From an uncultured Opitutia bacterium (lineage in GTDB: Bacteria > Verrucomicrobiota > Verrucomicrobiia > Opitutales > Opitutaceae): a DNA stretch of 64,000 bases. Positions 17,216 through 28,330 of the stretch are shown here, piece after piece; the stretch's first letter is position 1; each line of letters starts with the position of its first letter. The position numbers were made by a program, and so were the translations under genes. Below the pieces are notes generated by a model. That model saw nothing but the letters and a program-made list of their open reading frames with translations, searched no databases and had not been told where the DNA came from. Location: positions 1 through 64,000 of the forward strand of contig CAIRCN010000065.1 in NCBI GenBank assembly GCA_903877135.1, written 5' to 3'.

Positions 17216-18940
17216 TCAACTGTCCGCCTGTCGCCAATCGATCAGTTCGAGTTGGAGCAGCTTGCGCCCGTTGAAGTGATTCCAGTTCAGCTCCACCGCG
17301 AAATCGAGCGGCTCGCCAGTTGGCGGCAGGCGGTGCGCGAGTTTCCACGCCACCCCTTGCAGCCGGCGACCGCGACCGTCTTCGAGCTGAAAGCGGAAAT
17401 GCAGCTCCTTGAAAACCTCCGGCGACCGTCGGAGCACCACGCCTCGCACGCCAAACACCGGCTCCGGATTGCCCTGCCCAAACGGATGCAATTTCCCAAG
17501 GTCGTCCATCAATTCCGGCGTGATTTGTTCCGGCGTCAGCCACGCGGCCAAATCAAGGCGCGCTTGGGCGATGTCGCTGCCGGCGAGCAATCGAACTGCC
17601 TCGGCAAAGTCGGTGCGGAACGTCTCGAGGTGGCGTTTCGGCAATGCGATCCCCACCGCCATCGGGTGCCCGCCCCAACTCGTGAGGTGCTCACAGCAAG
17701 TGCCCAAAATTTCGACGAGGTTCAGACCGTCGACGCTGCGGCCCGAACCCTTCGCCATGTCACCCTCATTGCCGAGAACGACGCAGGGGCGGTTGTATTT
17801 CCGGCTCACCCTCCCCGCCACGATGCCCACCACACCGGGGTGCCAGTTTTCGTCAAACAGCACAATGCCGGGCGAGTTGAGGTAATGCGTCTCGATCAAC
17901 TGCTCGGCTTCCTCGGTGATCTTGCGCTCGATGTCCTGCCGCTCACGATTGAACGTGTCGAGCTGGCGGGCGGTCTCGTGGCAAAAAACCTCGTCCTCGC
18001 TCAACAGGAGGTCAACCGAGAGCGCGGCATCGGCGAGCCGGCCGGAGGCGTTGATCCGCGGGCCAAGGCGGAAGGAAATATCGACCGGATTGATGCCCTG
18101 CTCGGGTTTGACGCCCGCGATCTCCATTAAGGCGCGCAAGCCGGGTCGGCGCGCCTCCTGCAAAATCGCCAGCCCGTGCCGCGCCATAATGCGGTTCTCG
18201 CCGACCAACGGCACCAGATCTGCCACGGTGCCGAGCGCCACGAAATCCAGATAATCGCGCAGCTTGATCGCGAAAGCCACCGGATGGTTTTCGGCGCGGA
18301 GCTGCTTGAGCAGACCATGGGCGAGCTTGAACACGAGGCCGACCGTGCAGAGATTGCGCCAGGGCGCGTCCGCGCCGGTTTCGTCGGCCTCGACGTGCGG
18401 ATTGATCAGCAACCCGTCGTCCAGCACGCGCTCCTTCGAGCGATGGTGGTCGAGGACGATGACGTCGATGCCGAGGCCCCGCAGGTAAGCCACCTCATCG
18501 TGCGAGTTCGTGCCGCAGTCGAGCACGATGAAGAGATTTGGTCTCCCGCCCTCGAGGGCGCGGTCGATCGCGCTGCGCGAAAGCCCGTAGCCGTCCTCAG
18601 AGCGGCGCGGCACCACATAGCGCGGGTGGAGCCCGAATCGACGCAGCACGCTGACGAGCAACGCCGTGCTGCTCACGCCATCGACATCGTAGTCACCGAG
18701 CACCACGACTTCCTCCCGTCCTGCGATCGCCTGTCGCAGGCGCGTCGCCGCCGCTTCCAGATTCCGCAGGAGAAACGGATCGTTCACCGCCGCTAAAGCG
18801 GGATGGAGAAACACCCCCGCCGGTCCCGGCTCCAAGATGCCATTGCGAATCAGCAGCTCGGCGAGGACACAGCTCACGCCGGCGCTCTGGCTGAGCGCCG
18901 CGATCTCCGCATCGGCGGCAGGCTTGTAGGTCCAGCGCAT
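17216..18940 (-). CDS. recJ: Single-stranded-DNA-specific exonuclease RecJ
   Basis: 574 residues, the usual RecJ length. The DHH domain carries VVVLGDYDVDGVSSTALLV, LFIVLDCGTNSHDEV and VIVLDHHRSKE; the DHHA1 part has GVVGIVAGRVSRKYNRPCVV and GSGRSVDGLNLVEIL, plus the SWGGHPMAVGIAL metal/phosphate-site region. The C-terminal OB domain starts around HPFGQGNPEPVF. It is a 5'-3' ssDNA exonuclease for RecFOR recombination, base-excision and mismatch repair. recF and ruvC lie in the same window but far away. It is followed by tRNA-Arg on the same strand, 85 nt downstream. Confidence 0.97.
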   Translation of the reverse strand: MRWTYKPAADAEIAALSQSAGVSCVLAELLIRNGILEPGPAGVFLHPALAAVNDPFLLRNLEAAATRLRQAIAGREEVVVLGDYDVDGVSSTALLVSVLRRFGLHPRYVVPRRSEDGYGLSRSAIDRALEGGRPNLFIVLDCGTNSHDEVAYLRGLGIDVIVLDHHRSKERVLDDGLLINPHVEADETGADAPWRNLCTVGLVFKLAHGLLKQLRAENHPVAFAIKLRDYLDFVALGTVADLVPLVGENRIMARHGLAILQEARRPGLRALMEIAGVKPEQGINPVDISFRLGPRINASGRLADAALSVDLLLSEDEVFCHETARQLDTFNRERQDIERKITEEAEQLIETHYLNSPGIVLFDENWHPGVVGIVAGRVSRKYNRPCVVLGNEGDMAKGSGRSVDGLNLVEILGTCCEHLTSWGGHPMAVGIALPKRHLETFRTDFAEAVRLLAGSDIAQARLDLAAWLTPEQITPELMDDLGKLHPFGQGNPEPVFGVRGVVLRRSPEVFKELHFRFQLEDGRGRRLQGVAWKLAHRLPPTGEPLDFAVELNWNHFNGRKLLQLELIDWRQADS

Positions 18941-18949
18941 GGTTTCAGA

Positions 18950-19018
18950 GGTAGGGCGCGTTTTCGCTAACGCGCCGTCTACGTCCGACGAGGCGGGTAA
19001 CGGATAACCCGCCCTACC
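18950..19018. repeat. REP/BIME-like double hairpin, copy A
   Basis: Two 27-nt units in inverted orientation fill the 81-nt gap between secDF and recJ. Unit 1 starts GGTAGGGCGCGTT and folds on GCTAACGCGCC. Unit 2, read on the minus strand, starts GGTAGGGCGGGTT and folds on CGTTACCCGCC. Each has the GTAGGG head and its own stem-loop, and the two are inverted repeats of one another. This is the head-plus-imperfect-palindrome design of REP elements. It is also positioned to act on the secDF-recJ transcript as a processing or termination structure. Confidence 0.75.
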
Positions 19019-19021
19019 CGC

Positions 19022-21580
19022 TTACTCCGAAGCCTTGCTGGAACCTGTCCACTCGTATTTCGGCGCGACGTCGGCATGGGCCTCGACATGCTTCCGGTCG
19101 CCCTTGTGCCACCAGTAGAACACTTGCGCGGCGATGAAGATGGCCGAGAAGGTGGAGGTGACGATGCCGACGAGGAAGGTGAACGAGATGTCGCGCAGCA
19201 CGCCGCCGCCGAAAAGGAACAGCGCGAGCGCCGCGAGGAACGTCGTCGTCGCCGTCATGATGGTGCGTGCGAAGACCTTGTTAATGGCGGAATTCACGAT
19301 GTCGCGGAGCGCGCCGGTCGGGTTGAGCTTCAGCTCCTCGCGGATGCGGTCGAAGACGACCACGGTCTCGTTGATCGAGTAGCCGGCGATACAGAGGATG
19401 GCCGCGACCATGGGCGCGGAGAACTGCCGGCCCGTGAGGACGAAGATGCCGATCGTCATCAGGATGTCGTGCAGCGAGGAGAACATGGCGCCGACGCCGA
19501 AGCCAAACTCGAAGCGAAACGCGATGTAGAGCAGAATCGTGAGCATCGAGACGCTCACGGCGAGCAGGGCGTTCCACTCGATTTCCTTGCCGATGGAGGC
19601 GCCGATGCGGTTCTCGCCGACTTTCTCTAGGCCGGAGGCCGGGAAGGCCTTTTGCAGGGCGGCGAGAACGACTGTGGACTTACCCTCGGGCGTCTCGACA
19701 TTGATCGTTTCCTTGCCACCCGTGCCGCCGATGGTGCTCGTGGTCGTCACGTTGATGTCGGTGACGCCGACGCTGCGCGCCGCCTCGCGGATCTTCGCCA
19801 CGTCGGGGTGCTGGGTGAATTGCAGGCTGATCACGTCGCCGCCGGCGAAGTCGATGCCATAGATTTTCTCGCCCTTGGAGACGACGACCACGATGCCGAG
19901 CAACACGAGGAGCCACGAGCCGATGAAGGCGGGCTTGCCGTATTTGATGAAGTCGATCCGCAGATCCTTCAGCATGCGGCGCATCGTGAATTTTTTCAGG
20001 ACACCGGACTCGGTCAGCATTTCCATGAAGAGGTGGCCGGTGATCAGGACCGAGAACAGCGTCGAGAGCACGCCGATCGCGAGCGTGACGCCGAAGCCCT
20101 TGATCGGACCGGTGCCGAGCTTGATCATGATGGCGCAGATGATGAGCTGCACCGCGTGCGCGTCGAGGATGGTCCAGAGCGCCTTCAGGTAGCCGCTCTG
20201 GTTGGAACTGACGAGCGACTTGCCGAGGGCGATCTCCTCGCGCATGCGCTCGAAGATTAGGATGTTGGCGTCCACCGCCATGCCCATGGTGAGCACGATA
20301 CCGGCGAGACCGGGGAGCGTCATCGTGGCGCCGAGGCTAGCCATCACGCCGAGGATGATGCACACGTTGATGGCGAGCGAGGCGACGGCGACCAAGCCGC
20401 CCGTGGTGTAAAACGTGATCATGAACCCGGCGACGAGCACCGCGCCGATGACCGAGGCCTTCACGCCGCTGTCCACAGCGTCCTGCGCGAGCGAGGGACC
20501 TACTTCATACTGCTCCTTCACGATGAGGGGCAGGTCGAGTGGGTTGTTGAGGACGTTGGCGAGGTTCATCGCCTCGCGATCGGAGAAGCTGCCGCTGATC
20601 TGCGCAGAGTCGCTGTCTATCTCCTCCTTGACGGTGGGCGCGGAGTAGAGCTTGCCGTCGAGGACGATGGCGAGCCGGCCGAGCCGGCCAGCAGTGCGAC
20701 CACCGTCGGCGATCGTGCGCGTGACCTCAGCGAAGCGCTTTTTCCCTTCTTTGGTAAACTGCAGAATCACCTCGGGCTTCCCATACATGTCGGGTCGCGC
20801 GAAGGAATTCGCGATCGACTCGCCGGTCATCTCGGGGATGCGCTTGACGAAGACTTCCTCGACGGAGGTTTCGCCGCGGCGGCCCTCGTAATCGAGGGTC
20901 ATGACCTCGTAGCCGGGCGGAATCTCGCCGGCGGCGCCCTGCGGGCTGAGCGTCGGGTGCACCACGCGGAAATCCAGCTTCGCGGGCTTCTTGACGGCAT
21001 CGACCACCTCGGGGTTGTCCTTGGTGTTGACGCCCGGGAGCTGGACCTCGATGCGGTTGTCGCCGACGGGGCGGATGACGGGCTCGGCCACGCCAAAGGC
21101 GTTGATGCGGGCGCCGATGATCTCGATCGCCTTGGTGAGCTTTTCCTTGCGGTCGCCGACCTTTTCCTTGGCGGCGGCGCTCTCATTGACCTCAAGCGTG
21201 AACGCCACGCCGCCGGCGATGTCGAGGCCGAGCTGGAGCTTGCTCTTCGAACGGCGGAGGAGCTCGTTCAGCAGAATGTCGTTCCGCTTCTCGATATTCT
21301 TGATCTTGTCCTCAATCCGGATGTCCGGGAAGTAGTCCGTGAAGTTGATCTTGCGCTCCCGCCCGAGCTGCTTGAGCGCTACGAAGACGCTGACGGACGG
21401 GTTGGCCTTGTTGCGGGTGGAGGCCTCGGCGACGAACGTCGCGAATTCGGCCGGTCGGGCGGTGGCGTGCGCCTTCGCGTAGGAAGCGAAAGGCTGGTCT
21501 TTGAGCGGGAGAAGCGTTCCCATCGCCCACGCCAGAATGACGAGGGAGAGCAGGAGCTTCCAGAGGTTGCGTCGGAGCAT
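19022..21580 (-). CDS. secDF: Protein translocase SecDF fusion
   Basis: 852 residues: SecD (1 to about 530) fused to SecF (about 540 to 840). The SecD part has the first membrane helix, the large periplasmic domain (LGLDIAGGVAFTLEV, QLPGVNTKDNPEVV) and the RND-type membrane block with GMAVDANILIFERMREE. The SecF part has GIDFAGGDVISLQF, the later helices with GYSINETVVVFDRIREEL and LFLFGGGVLRDISFTFLVGIV. Asp residues in the two D/N-x-x-V/I-F-x-R-I/M helices form the proton path. It uses the proton gradient to help SecYEG export. yajC is 67 nt upstream on the same strand, the normal pairing. The fused form is common in this phylum and some Firmicutes. Confidence 0.97.
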   Translation of the reverse strand: MLRRNLWKLLLSLVILAWAMGTLLPLKDQPFASYAKAHATARPAEFATFVAEASTRNKANPSVSVFVALKQLGRERKINFTDYFPDIRIEDKIKNIEKRNDILLNELLRRSKSKLQLGLDIAGGVAFTLEVNESAAAKEKVGDRKEKLTKAIEIIGARINAFGVAEPVIRPVGDNRIEVQLPGVNTKDNPEVVDAVKKPAKLDFRVVHPTLSPQGAAGEIPPGYEVMTLDYEGRRGETSVEEVFVKRIPEMTGESIANSFARPDMYGKPEVILQFTKEGKKRFAEVTRTIADGGRTAGRLGRLAIVLDGKLYSAPTVKEEIDSDSAQISGSFSDREAMNLANVLNNPLDLPLIVKEQYEVGPSLAQDAVDSGVKASVIGAVLVAGFMITFYTTGGLVAVASLAINVCIILGVMASLGATMTLPGLAGIVLTMGMAVDANILIFERMREEIALGKSLVSSNQSGYLKALWTILDAHAVQLIICAIMIKLGTGPIKGFGVTLAIGVLSTLFSVLITGHLFMEMLTESGVLKKFTMRRMLKDLRIDFIKYGKPAFIGSWLLVLLGIVVVVSKGEKIYGIDFAGGDVISLQFTQHPDVAKIREAARSVGVTDINVTTTSTIGGTGGKETINVETPEGKSTVVLAALQKAFPASGLEKVGENRIGASIGKEIEWNALLAVSVSMLTILLYIAFRFEFGFGVGAMFSSLHDILMTIGIFVLTGRQFSAPMVAAILCIAGYSINETVVVFDRIREELKLNPTGALRDIVNSAINKVFARTIMTATTTFLAALALFLFGGGVLRDISFTFLVGIVTSTFSAIFIAAQVFYWWHKGDRKHVEAHADVAPKYEWTGSSKASE

Positions 21581-21647
21581 GGGTAGTTTGGGTTTAAATC
21601 GATGGAGGCAGGCTGCGCTGCGCAGTCCGCCCGGAGCCGGTCTTGGC

Positions 21648-21995
21648 TCACTTTTTCTCGCCGTCGGTCTTGCTCACCACGGCGTGGATGAAGCCTTTGC
21701 CGATCTCGATCTTCGTGTTGTCGGCGATGCGCACGACGAAGCGGTCGTCCTTGACGTTGGTGATGGTGCCGTAAATGCCCCCGGTCGTCACGACTTCGTC
21801 GCCCGTGGTGAGCGCGGCCAGCATTTTCTCGTGGGCCTTCTGTTTCTTCCGCTGCGGGGCGATCATCAGGAAATACATCGCGGCCATCAACAGCACGAGT
21901 GGCAGAAACTGGATCAGCGGGCTGGGCGCGCTGGCGGGCGCGGTTTGTTGGGCAAAAAACACCTGGGCGGCGTGTAGCGGGGACATTTTCGTCAT
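21648..21995 (-). CDS. yajC: Preprotein translocase subunit YajC
   Basis: 115 residues from ATG 21995 (the frame stays open upstream to 22838 but overlaps speA antisense and is not coding). One membrane helix (LIQFLPLVLLMAAMYFLMI) is followed by the conserved PQRKKQKAHEKMLAAL and the cytosolic GDEVVTTGGIYGTITNV domain. YajC associates with SecDF. The gene is first in the yajC-secDF operon and divergent from speA across 90 nt. Confidence 0.95.
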   Translation of the reverse strand: MTKMSPLHAAQVFFAQQTAPASAPSPLIQFLPLVLLMAAMYFLMIAPQRKKQKAHEKMLAALTTGDEVVTTGGIYGTITNVKDDRFVVRIADNTKIEIGKGFIHAVVSKTDGEKK

Positions 21996-22085
21996 TGCGT
22001 GTTGTTGATTTTGAAAAAAGAAACACGCATCTAACTGAGTCCGCTTCCGCAAAAGCAAGCCATAAGTCCCCCACCCCATCCCGCG

Positions 22086-24029
<1,944 letters not shown>

Positions 24030-24063
24030 TCCCAACGCCTTTTGCTCATAGAATTTACCCGGT

Positions 24064-24117
24064 GGTAGGGACCGCACTCCGCGCGTTCCGCGGCCCATTC
24101 GAAGAATGGTCCCTATC
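24064..24117. repeat. REP-like double hairpin, copy C
   Basis: The outer ends TAGGGACC (24066-24073) and GGTCCCTA (24108-24115) are inverted. Inside lie CCGCG/CGCGG arms and a perfect CCATTC-GAA-GAATGG hairpin. Read from both ends, each half begins G(G/A)TAGGGACC. It lies 35 nt after the speA stop, in the gap before the convergent GspE gene. It has the same architecture as copies A and B but different stem sequences. Confidence 0.6.
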
Positions 24118-24287
24118 GGCACCTTCGTGCCACAGCCCAATTAGCGCAACAGCAGATTCTGCTATACCAACAAATTCTTCCTATGGCTTAGGCGTCGCAC
24201 GCAAGGGAGTCAAAGTGGCGGTCTTTCGAAATGGAGCATTGGTCAAAGCTAGAGCGACGGCGCTGGTTCAGCGTCAATTAGGACTCG

Positions 24288-25961
24288 TCACACGCCGAAT
24301 TCGAAGGAGCAGTTCTCTTCTACTTCCTCGATCGTCGTCAGACCCAGAAGCACCTTGTTCAGGCCATCGTAGCAAAGGGGGCGATAACCACCCTTAAACG
24401 CCGCGCGGGTGATTTCCTGCACGCTCTTGCGGTCGGAAATCATTTGACGGATCTCCTCAGTGATGACGACCAGTTCATGAAAGGCCACTCTGCCCCGGTA
24501 ACCCGTGCCGCGGCAATGCGGGCAGCCACGGCCGCGAAAAAAAGGCACTTCGGACAGGCCCTTTTCCGCAAAATATTTCAGGAGCACTTCCCTGGGCGGA
24601 TAGTAGGCCTCCTTGCATTTCTCGCAGATGCGTGCCGCCAAGCGCTGGGAAAGGACGCCGATGATCGACGGGGCCACCATGTAGGGTTCGACGCCAATCT
24701 CCATTAGTCGCACGATCGCCTGCGGAGCGGTGTTCGTGTGCAGTGTGGCAAAAACCAAATGCCCCGTGAGCGCAGCTTCGGTCGCGATTTTTGCGGTCTC
24801 AGTATCGCGAATTTCGCCCACGAGGATGACGTCCGGGTCCTGACGCAGAAAGGCGCGGAGCATCGTGGCGAAGCGCAAGTCGATCTGCGTATTGATCTGG
24901 CTTTGCATCACACCGGGCAAGGGGATCTCGACCGGATCTTCAATGGTCGAGATGTTAATTTTGGGGGAATTAATCTCGTGTATCGCAGCGTAAAGAGTGG
25001 TGGTTTTGCCCGAACCGGTGGGGCCTGAGACGAAAATGATGCCGTTTGGATTTTTGATCAGCTGACGAAACGGCTGCAAAATCCGCTGCGACATCAGCAT
25101 CGTGTCGAGAGTGACCATCGAATTCTTGCTGGCCGATGACAGGACGCGGATGACCGCTTTTTCTCCGTAGACAGTGGGGGCAATCGAAAGCCGGAAATTC
25201 GCCTTCGTCGTTCCCATGGGAATCACAAAGCGCCCGTCCTGCGGGAAGCGGGATTCCGAAATGTTCAGGTCGCTGAGAATTTTTAGGCGAGAAACCACCG
25301 GGCGGTGAAGGTTCTTTGGGAAATTGAGGACATCCCGCAGTGTGCCATCCACCCGGAAGCGGATGCGTGCATTAATTTCGAGGGGTTCAATATGGATATC
25401 CGTGGCACGTTCGCGCAGGGCGAAATGGATGATCTCATCCACCACCTGAGTGAGCGACTCCGTCTTGGAAAGTTCCAGAAGGTGTTCGGCCGCCAGTTCA
25501 CGATCCAGAAACGGGGCGTTGCGCTCAAGGGCGGCAATGGAATCGATAATGCCCCGCTCGGTGGCGTAGATGATCGATATAGCATCGGCGATCTCGCAGG
25601 GCAGGCAGAAAACTGGACTGATCGGCATTGCAACGATTTGCTGCAACCGGCGGACCAACAGGGAGTTTTCCGGTGTCGCCATCGCAACCGTAAGGACACC
25701 GTCGATCACGTAGAGGCCGATAGCTTGGATTTGGCGCGCAATGTCGATCGGGATTTGCCGAGCCGCGGCGACGGTGATCCCGGAGGCGAGCACGTCCACA
25801 TACGCGATATTAAGGTAGCTGCCCCACAAGCGGCAGGCGTCCTCACGCAGGAGGAGCTTTTGGTCGATCACCGCTTGCAGGATATCGAGCGGATTCTCGA
25901 TTTTTTCGGCCAATGACTCTAGCTTCGACCGGTATTCGAAACCGGGATAGGCGAGGACCAA
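24288..25961 (-). CDS. GspE/PilB-type secretion/pilus assembly ATPase
   Basis: About 557 residues from TTG 25961, which has AGGGA 10 nt upstream; an in-frame TTG at 26060 gives 590 residues but an implausible N-terminus. An N-terminal MshEN/GSPII_E-N-like region is followed by the ATPase with Walker A SGPTGSGKTTT, the Asp box, Walker B PDVILVGEIRD, the His box GHLVFATLHTN, and the tetracysteine zinc motif (CEKCKEAYY ... CPHCRGTGYRGR). The family powers type II secretion or type IV pilus assembly. No pilin, platform or secretin gene is adjacent. It sits at the end of a kinase-receiver operon. Confidence 0.9.
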   Translation of the reverse strand: MVLAYPGFEYRSKLESLAEKIENPLDILQAVIDQKLLLREDACRLWGSYLNIAYVDVLASGITVAAARQIPIDIARQIQAIGLYVIDGVLTVAMATPENSLLVRRLQQIVAMPISPVFCLPCEIADAISIIYATERGIIDSIAALERNAPFLDRELAAEHLLELSKTESLTQVVDEIIHFALRERATDIHIEPLEINARIRFRVDGTLRDVLNFPKNLHRPVVSRLKILSDLNISESRFPQDGRFVIPMGTTKANFRLSIAPTVYGEKAVIRVLSSASKNSMVTLDTMLMSQRILQPFRQLIKNPNGIIFVSGPTGSGKTTTLYAAIHEINSPKINISTIEDPVEIPLPGVMQSQINTQIDLRFATMLRAFLRQDPDVILVGEIRDTETAKIATEAALTGHLVFATLHTNTAPQAIVRLMEIGVEPYMVAPSIIGVLSQRLAARICEKCKEAYYPPREVLLKYFAEKGLSEVPFFRGRGCPHCRGTGYRGRVAFHELVVITEEIRQMISDRKSVQEITRAAFKGGYRPLCYDGLNKVLLGLTTIEEVEENCSFEFGV

Positions 25962-25974
25962 CTCAACGAATTCC

Positions 25975-26178
25975 CTAATTGCAGGGTTTGCGGTCACGGC
26001 GGGTGCGTTGCTGCTCAAACAGCAGATTGATGGTGGCCTGGTCCAGTTTCTCCATGGCAAACGCTGCAGAGGACCGGTCCCGTTTCACGTCGTGCATCAA
26101 GGCAGGCATGGACCAACGCATCTGCAGCGCGGCTGAAGACGTTTCGGTTTCGGAGAGTGAATTTTCTAGGGGAGCCAT
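25975..26178 (-). CDS. Small ORF between receiver and GspE genes (possible split N-terminus)
   Basis: 67 codons from ATG 26178, right after the receiver gene stop, to TAG 25975-25977. The product looks coding (SETETSSAALQMRWSMPALM; MEKLDQATINLLFEQQRTRR). It ends 13 nt before the preferred GspE start. The GspE frame over the same bases reads poorly (PWRNWTRPPSICCLSS). It is either a separate short protein or the true N-terminus of the ATPase cut off by a one-base frameshift. Confidence 0.5.
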   Translation of the reverse strand: MAPLENSLSETETSSAALQMRWSMPALMHDVKRDRSSAAFAMEKLDQATINLLFEQQRTRRDRKPCN

Positions 26179-26180
26179 GG

Positions 26181-26582
26181 CTAGTCGGTGGAGGTGAATT
26201 TGGGATCAAAGCACTCGGCGAGCAACTTCTTCAACTGGACGACCAATTCCTCAGGCGCATTGTCCTTCCGCAAATAGCCAAACGCTCCCAATTGCAGGCA
26301 TTCTTCCACGGTCTGACGGTTCACGAGTGACGTCAGCATCACGACGTTGCATTGGGGATCGATCCGTTTCAGTTCGCGCAAGGTTTCAAGTCCGTTCACC
26401 CGGGGCATGTTGACATCAAGGAGCACCAAATCCGGTTTGTCGCGGGCGTAGGCCTCGATAGCCTCGCCCCCGTTGGCCGCCTGCGCGACAACCGCCGTGC
26501 TGATCGACTGTAGCAGCACGGATACGAACTTGCGGATGTGCGCCTCGTCGTCGACCACGAGGACTTTGCCTATACTGGTCAT
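26181..26582 (-). CDS. Single-domain response regulator (CheY-like)
   Basis: 133 residues comprising one receiver domain: VLVVDDEAHIRK (acidic pair), LVLLDVNMPRVNGL (phospho-acceptor Asp), VVMLTS (Thr switch) and YLRKDN (Lys). There is no output domain, so it must act by protein contact. Its ATG overlaps the stop of the kinase gene (ATGA), which makes that kinase its probable phosphodonor. The downstream partner may be the GspE-type ATPase (inference from the operon). Confidence 0.92.
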   Translation of the reverse strand: MTSIGKVLVVDDEAHIRKFVSVLLQSISTAVVAQAANGGEAIEAYARDKPDLVLLDVNMPRVNGLETLRELKRIDPQCNVVMLTSLVNRQTVEECLQLGAFGYLRKDNAPEELVVQLKKLLAECFDPKFTSTD

Positions 26583-27703
26583 GCCGGGAGCGGGAAGGTG
26601 ATGCGAAATGCCGCGCCACCGCCGGTGGCATTTTCGACCCGGATAGTGCCAGCGTGCGCCTGCATGATCTTGTGGCAGATGAACAGGCCAACCCCGGTGC
26701 TCGGTTCGCCGCCCGTCGGCAGAACGGACGTGCGGCTGAAAATCTTGAAGAGCCGGGCACGTTCCTCATCCGGAACACCGGGTCCCTGATCCTGCACAAT
26801 GATCGAACAATGGCTCGAGGTGAGCTCCGAGCGCACGGTAATCATGGAGCCTGAGGGCGAAAACTTGACCGCGTTGTCGAGCAGATTGTTCAGGACCTGC
26901 ATGATCCGCGACTTGTCGATCGACAGTTCCGGCAGCGACAGACTCGGTTGCCAAGCAATATAGGAACCCTTCTGCGCGGCCGTGGCGTTGCTCAGTTTTA
27001 CTGCCGCTGTGACGAGCTTGAGGAGCGGGGTCGGGTTCGGAGTCAGGTTCAATTTACCGGCTTCTAGAACTGAAACTTCCAGCAGTTCGTTGACCAAGTT
27101 TAGCATCGACTGACTGGCGTCGTAAACCGTGTCCAGTAGATCACGCTGCTCTAGCGTCACCACACCCACCGTGCCAGCCCGCAGCACATTGGTAAGGGCA
27201 CGAATTGAGACGAGTGGATTGCGCAGGTCGTGGGCCGCCATGCATAACAGTAGATTCTTCGCCTTGTCGGCCTCGTTCAATTTGCCGAGTTTATGCTGGT
27301 TGATCAGATGAAGGTGAACGCGAGCCCGGACCTCGTGGTATCGAAAGGGCTTGGAGAGGCAATCGATCCCGGCTGTGGCCAAAGCCTCTAGGACTTCCTC
27401 CGAATCGCTATCGGATATCAGGCAAATGACCGGGACCGGATCACCCCGGTGGCTCTGCTTCAAGGCGCGACAGAGATCGAAAACAGACGCGCATTCCACT
27501 TTGACGTCCAATAGAATCAGGTCCGGCACTGTCTCGGGATGATAGTCATCGGCGACCGCTCCTGACGGCAAGGTCACCACTTCATATCCCTCGGCAGAGA
27601 GAACCTCCTGCAAAGGATGGACCGTCGAGTTGTCATCGGCGACGATCAGGATTTTCCCGATCTTGACGATAAACTTTTGGGGTGTGCTAGTGATGAGCGT
27701 CAT
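26579..27703 (-). CDS. Receiver-histidine kinase
   Basis: 374 residues. An N-terminal receiver domain (ILIVADDNSTVH, LILLDVKVE with the phospho-Asp, LSKPFRYHE) is followed by HisKA with H-box MAAHDLRNPLVSIRAL and a HATPase domain (LNNLLDNAVKFSP, VQDQGPGVPD, LFKIFSRTS, GVGLFICHKIM). No membrane helix is present. This reversed order (receiver first) is typical of kinases in the middle of phosphorelays; an upstream kinase, not encoded here, would feed it. It is the first gene of the operon with the CheY-like protein, the small ORF and the ATPase. Confidence 0.92.
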   Translation of the reverse strand: MTLITSTPQKFIVKIGKILIVADDNSTVHPLQEVLSAEGYEVVTLPSGAVADDYHPETVPDLILLDVKVECASVFDLCRALKQSHRGDPVPVICLISDSDSEEVLEALATAGIDCLSKPFRYHEVRARVHLHLINQHKLGKLNEADKAKNLLLCMAAHDLRNPLVSIRALTNVLRAGTVGVVTLEQRDLLDTVYDASQSMLNLVNELLEVSVLEAGKLNLTPNPTPLLKLVTAAVKLSNATAAQKGSYIAWQPSLSLPELSIDKSRIMQVLNNLLDNAVKFSPSGSMITVRSELTSSHCSIIVQDQGPGVPDEERARLFKIFSRTSVLPTGGEPSTGVGLFICHKIMQAHAGTIRVENATGGGAAFRITFPLPA

Positions 27704-28119
27704 TTGCCAAAGCCCATTCCTGCATCGAGCAGCTCATGCGGCGGAAGATTCAGTGTCATCTGGTCGCGCTCCAATCTTGAACCATAAAGTCTCAGATGAG
27801 CATGATGCAAAGCACGCCCCGTCAGAATGCCTCAGGTCAAAATTTAAAATGGATTTCATGGTGGAATAGGATAACCGACTGAATAGACTACATTGGTAGA
27901 GGTTAGAAAATGACCACGGGAAATATTAGAATTTGCTTAGAGTCCTTCTGCACATCGCAAAATTGAATTCCCATGAGTTTAGCGTGTTTTTTACGCGTTT
28001 AACCCTGCGGTTATCGTTGCTTGGCCACATGCCCGGCTCCTTCACGCTAAACTGCGGCCGAACACAATAGTGGGATTTAAATGTGGATCAAATCCAGCCT
28101 GTTACGCGAAAATACCGAA
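27704..28119. other. AT-richer leader region upstream of the kinase operon
   Basis: About 416 nt with no credible ORF. Base composition is clearly more AT-rich than in the flanking genes (for example around 27830-28000). It must carry the minus-strand promoter of the receiver-kinase operon and the 3' flank of tRNA-Met. A GCGT-TTTTTT-ACGC style hairpin lies near 27982-28000. No defined promoter can be picked with confidence. Confidence 0.4.
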
Positions 28120-28194
<75 letters not shown>

Positions 28195-28330
28195 GGAAAC
28201 CTCAATCGGTTGGAAACGAGTGGCGGTATTAGGCTTTGCCCAAACGCGGTGACAAGCAATTTCGCCTCCGGACAAGCCCGCGGATTGCCAGCTCCGCGGC
28301 GCCGTTGCGGCAGGCTCTGCGGCCACGGCA

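Noticed and set aside
24288..27703. Type II secretion or type IV pilus gene cluster
   Set aside because: Only the ATPase is present; no pseudopilin, inner-membrane platform, secretin or prepilin peptidase gene is adjacent.
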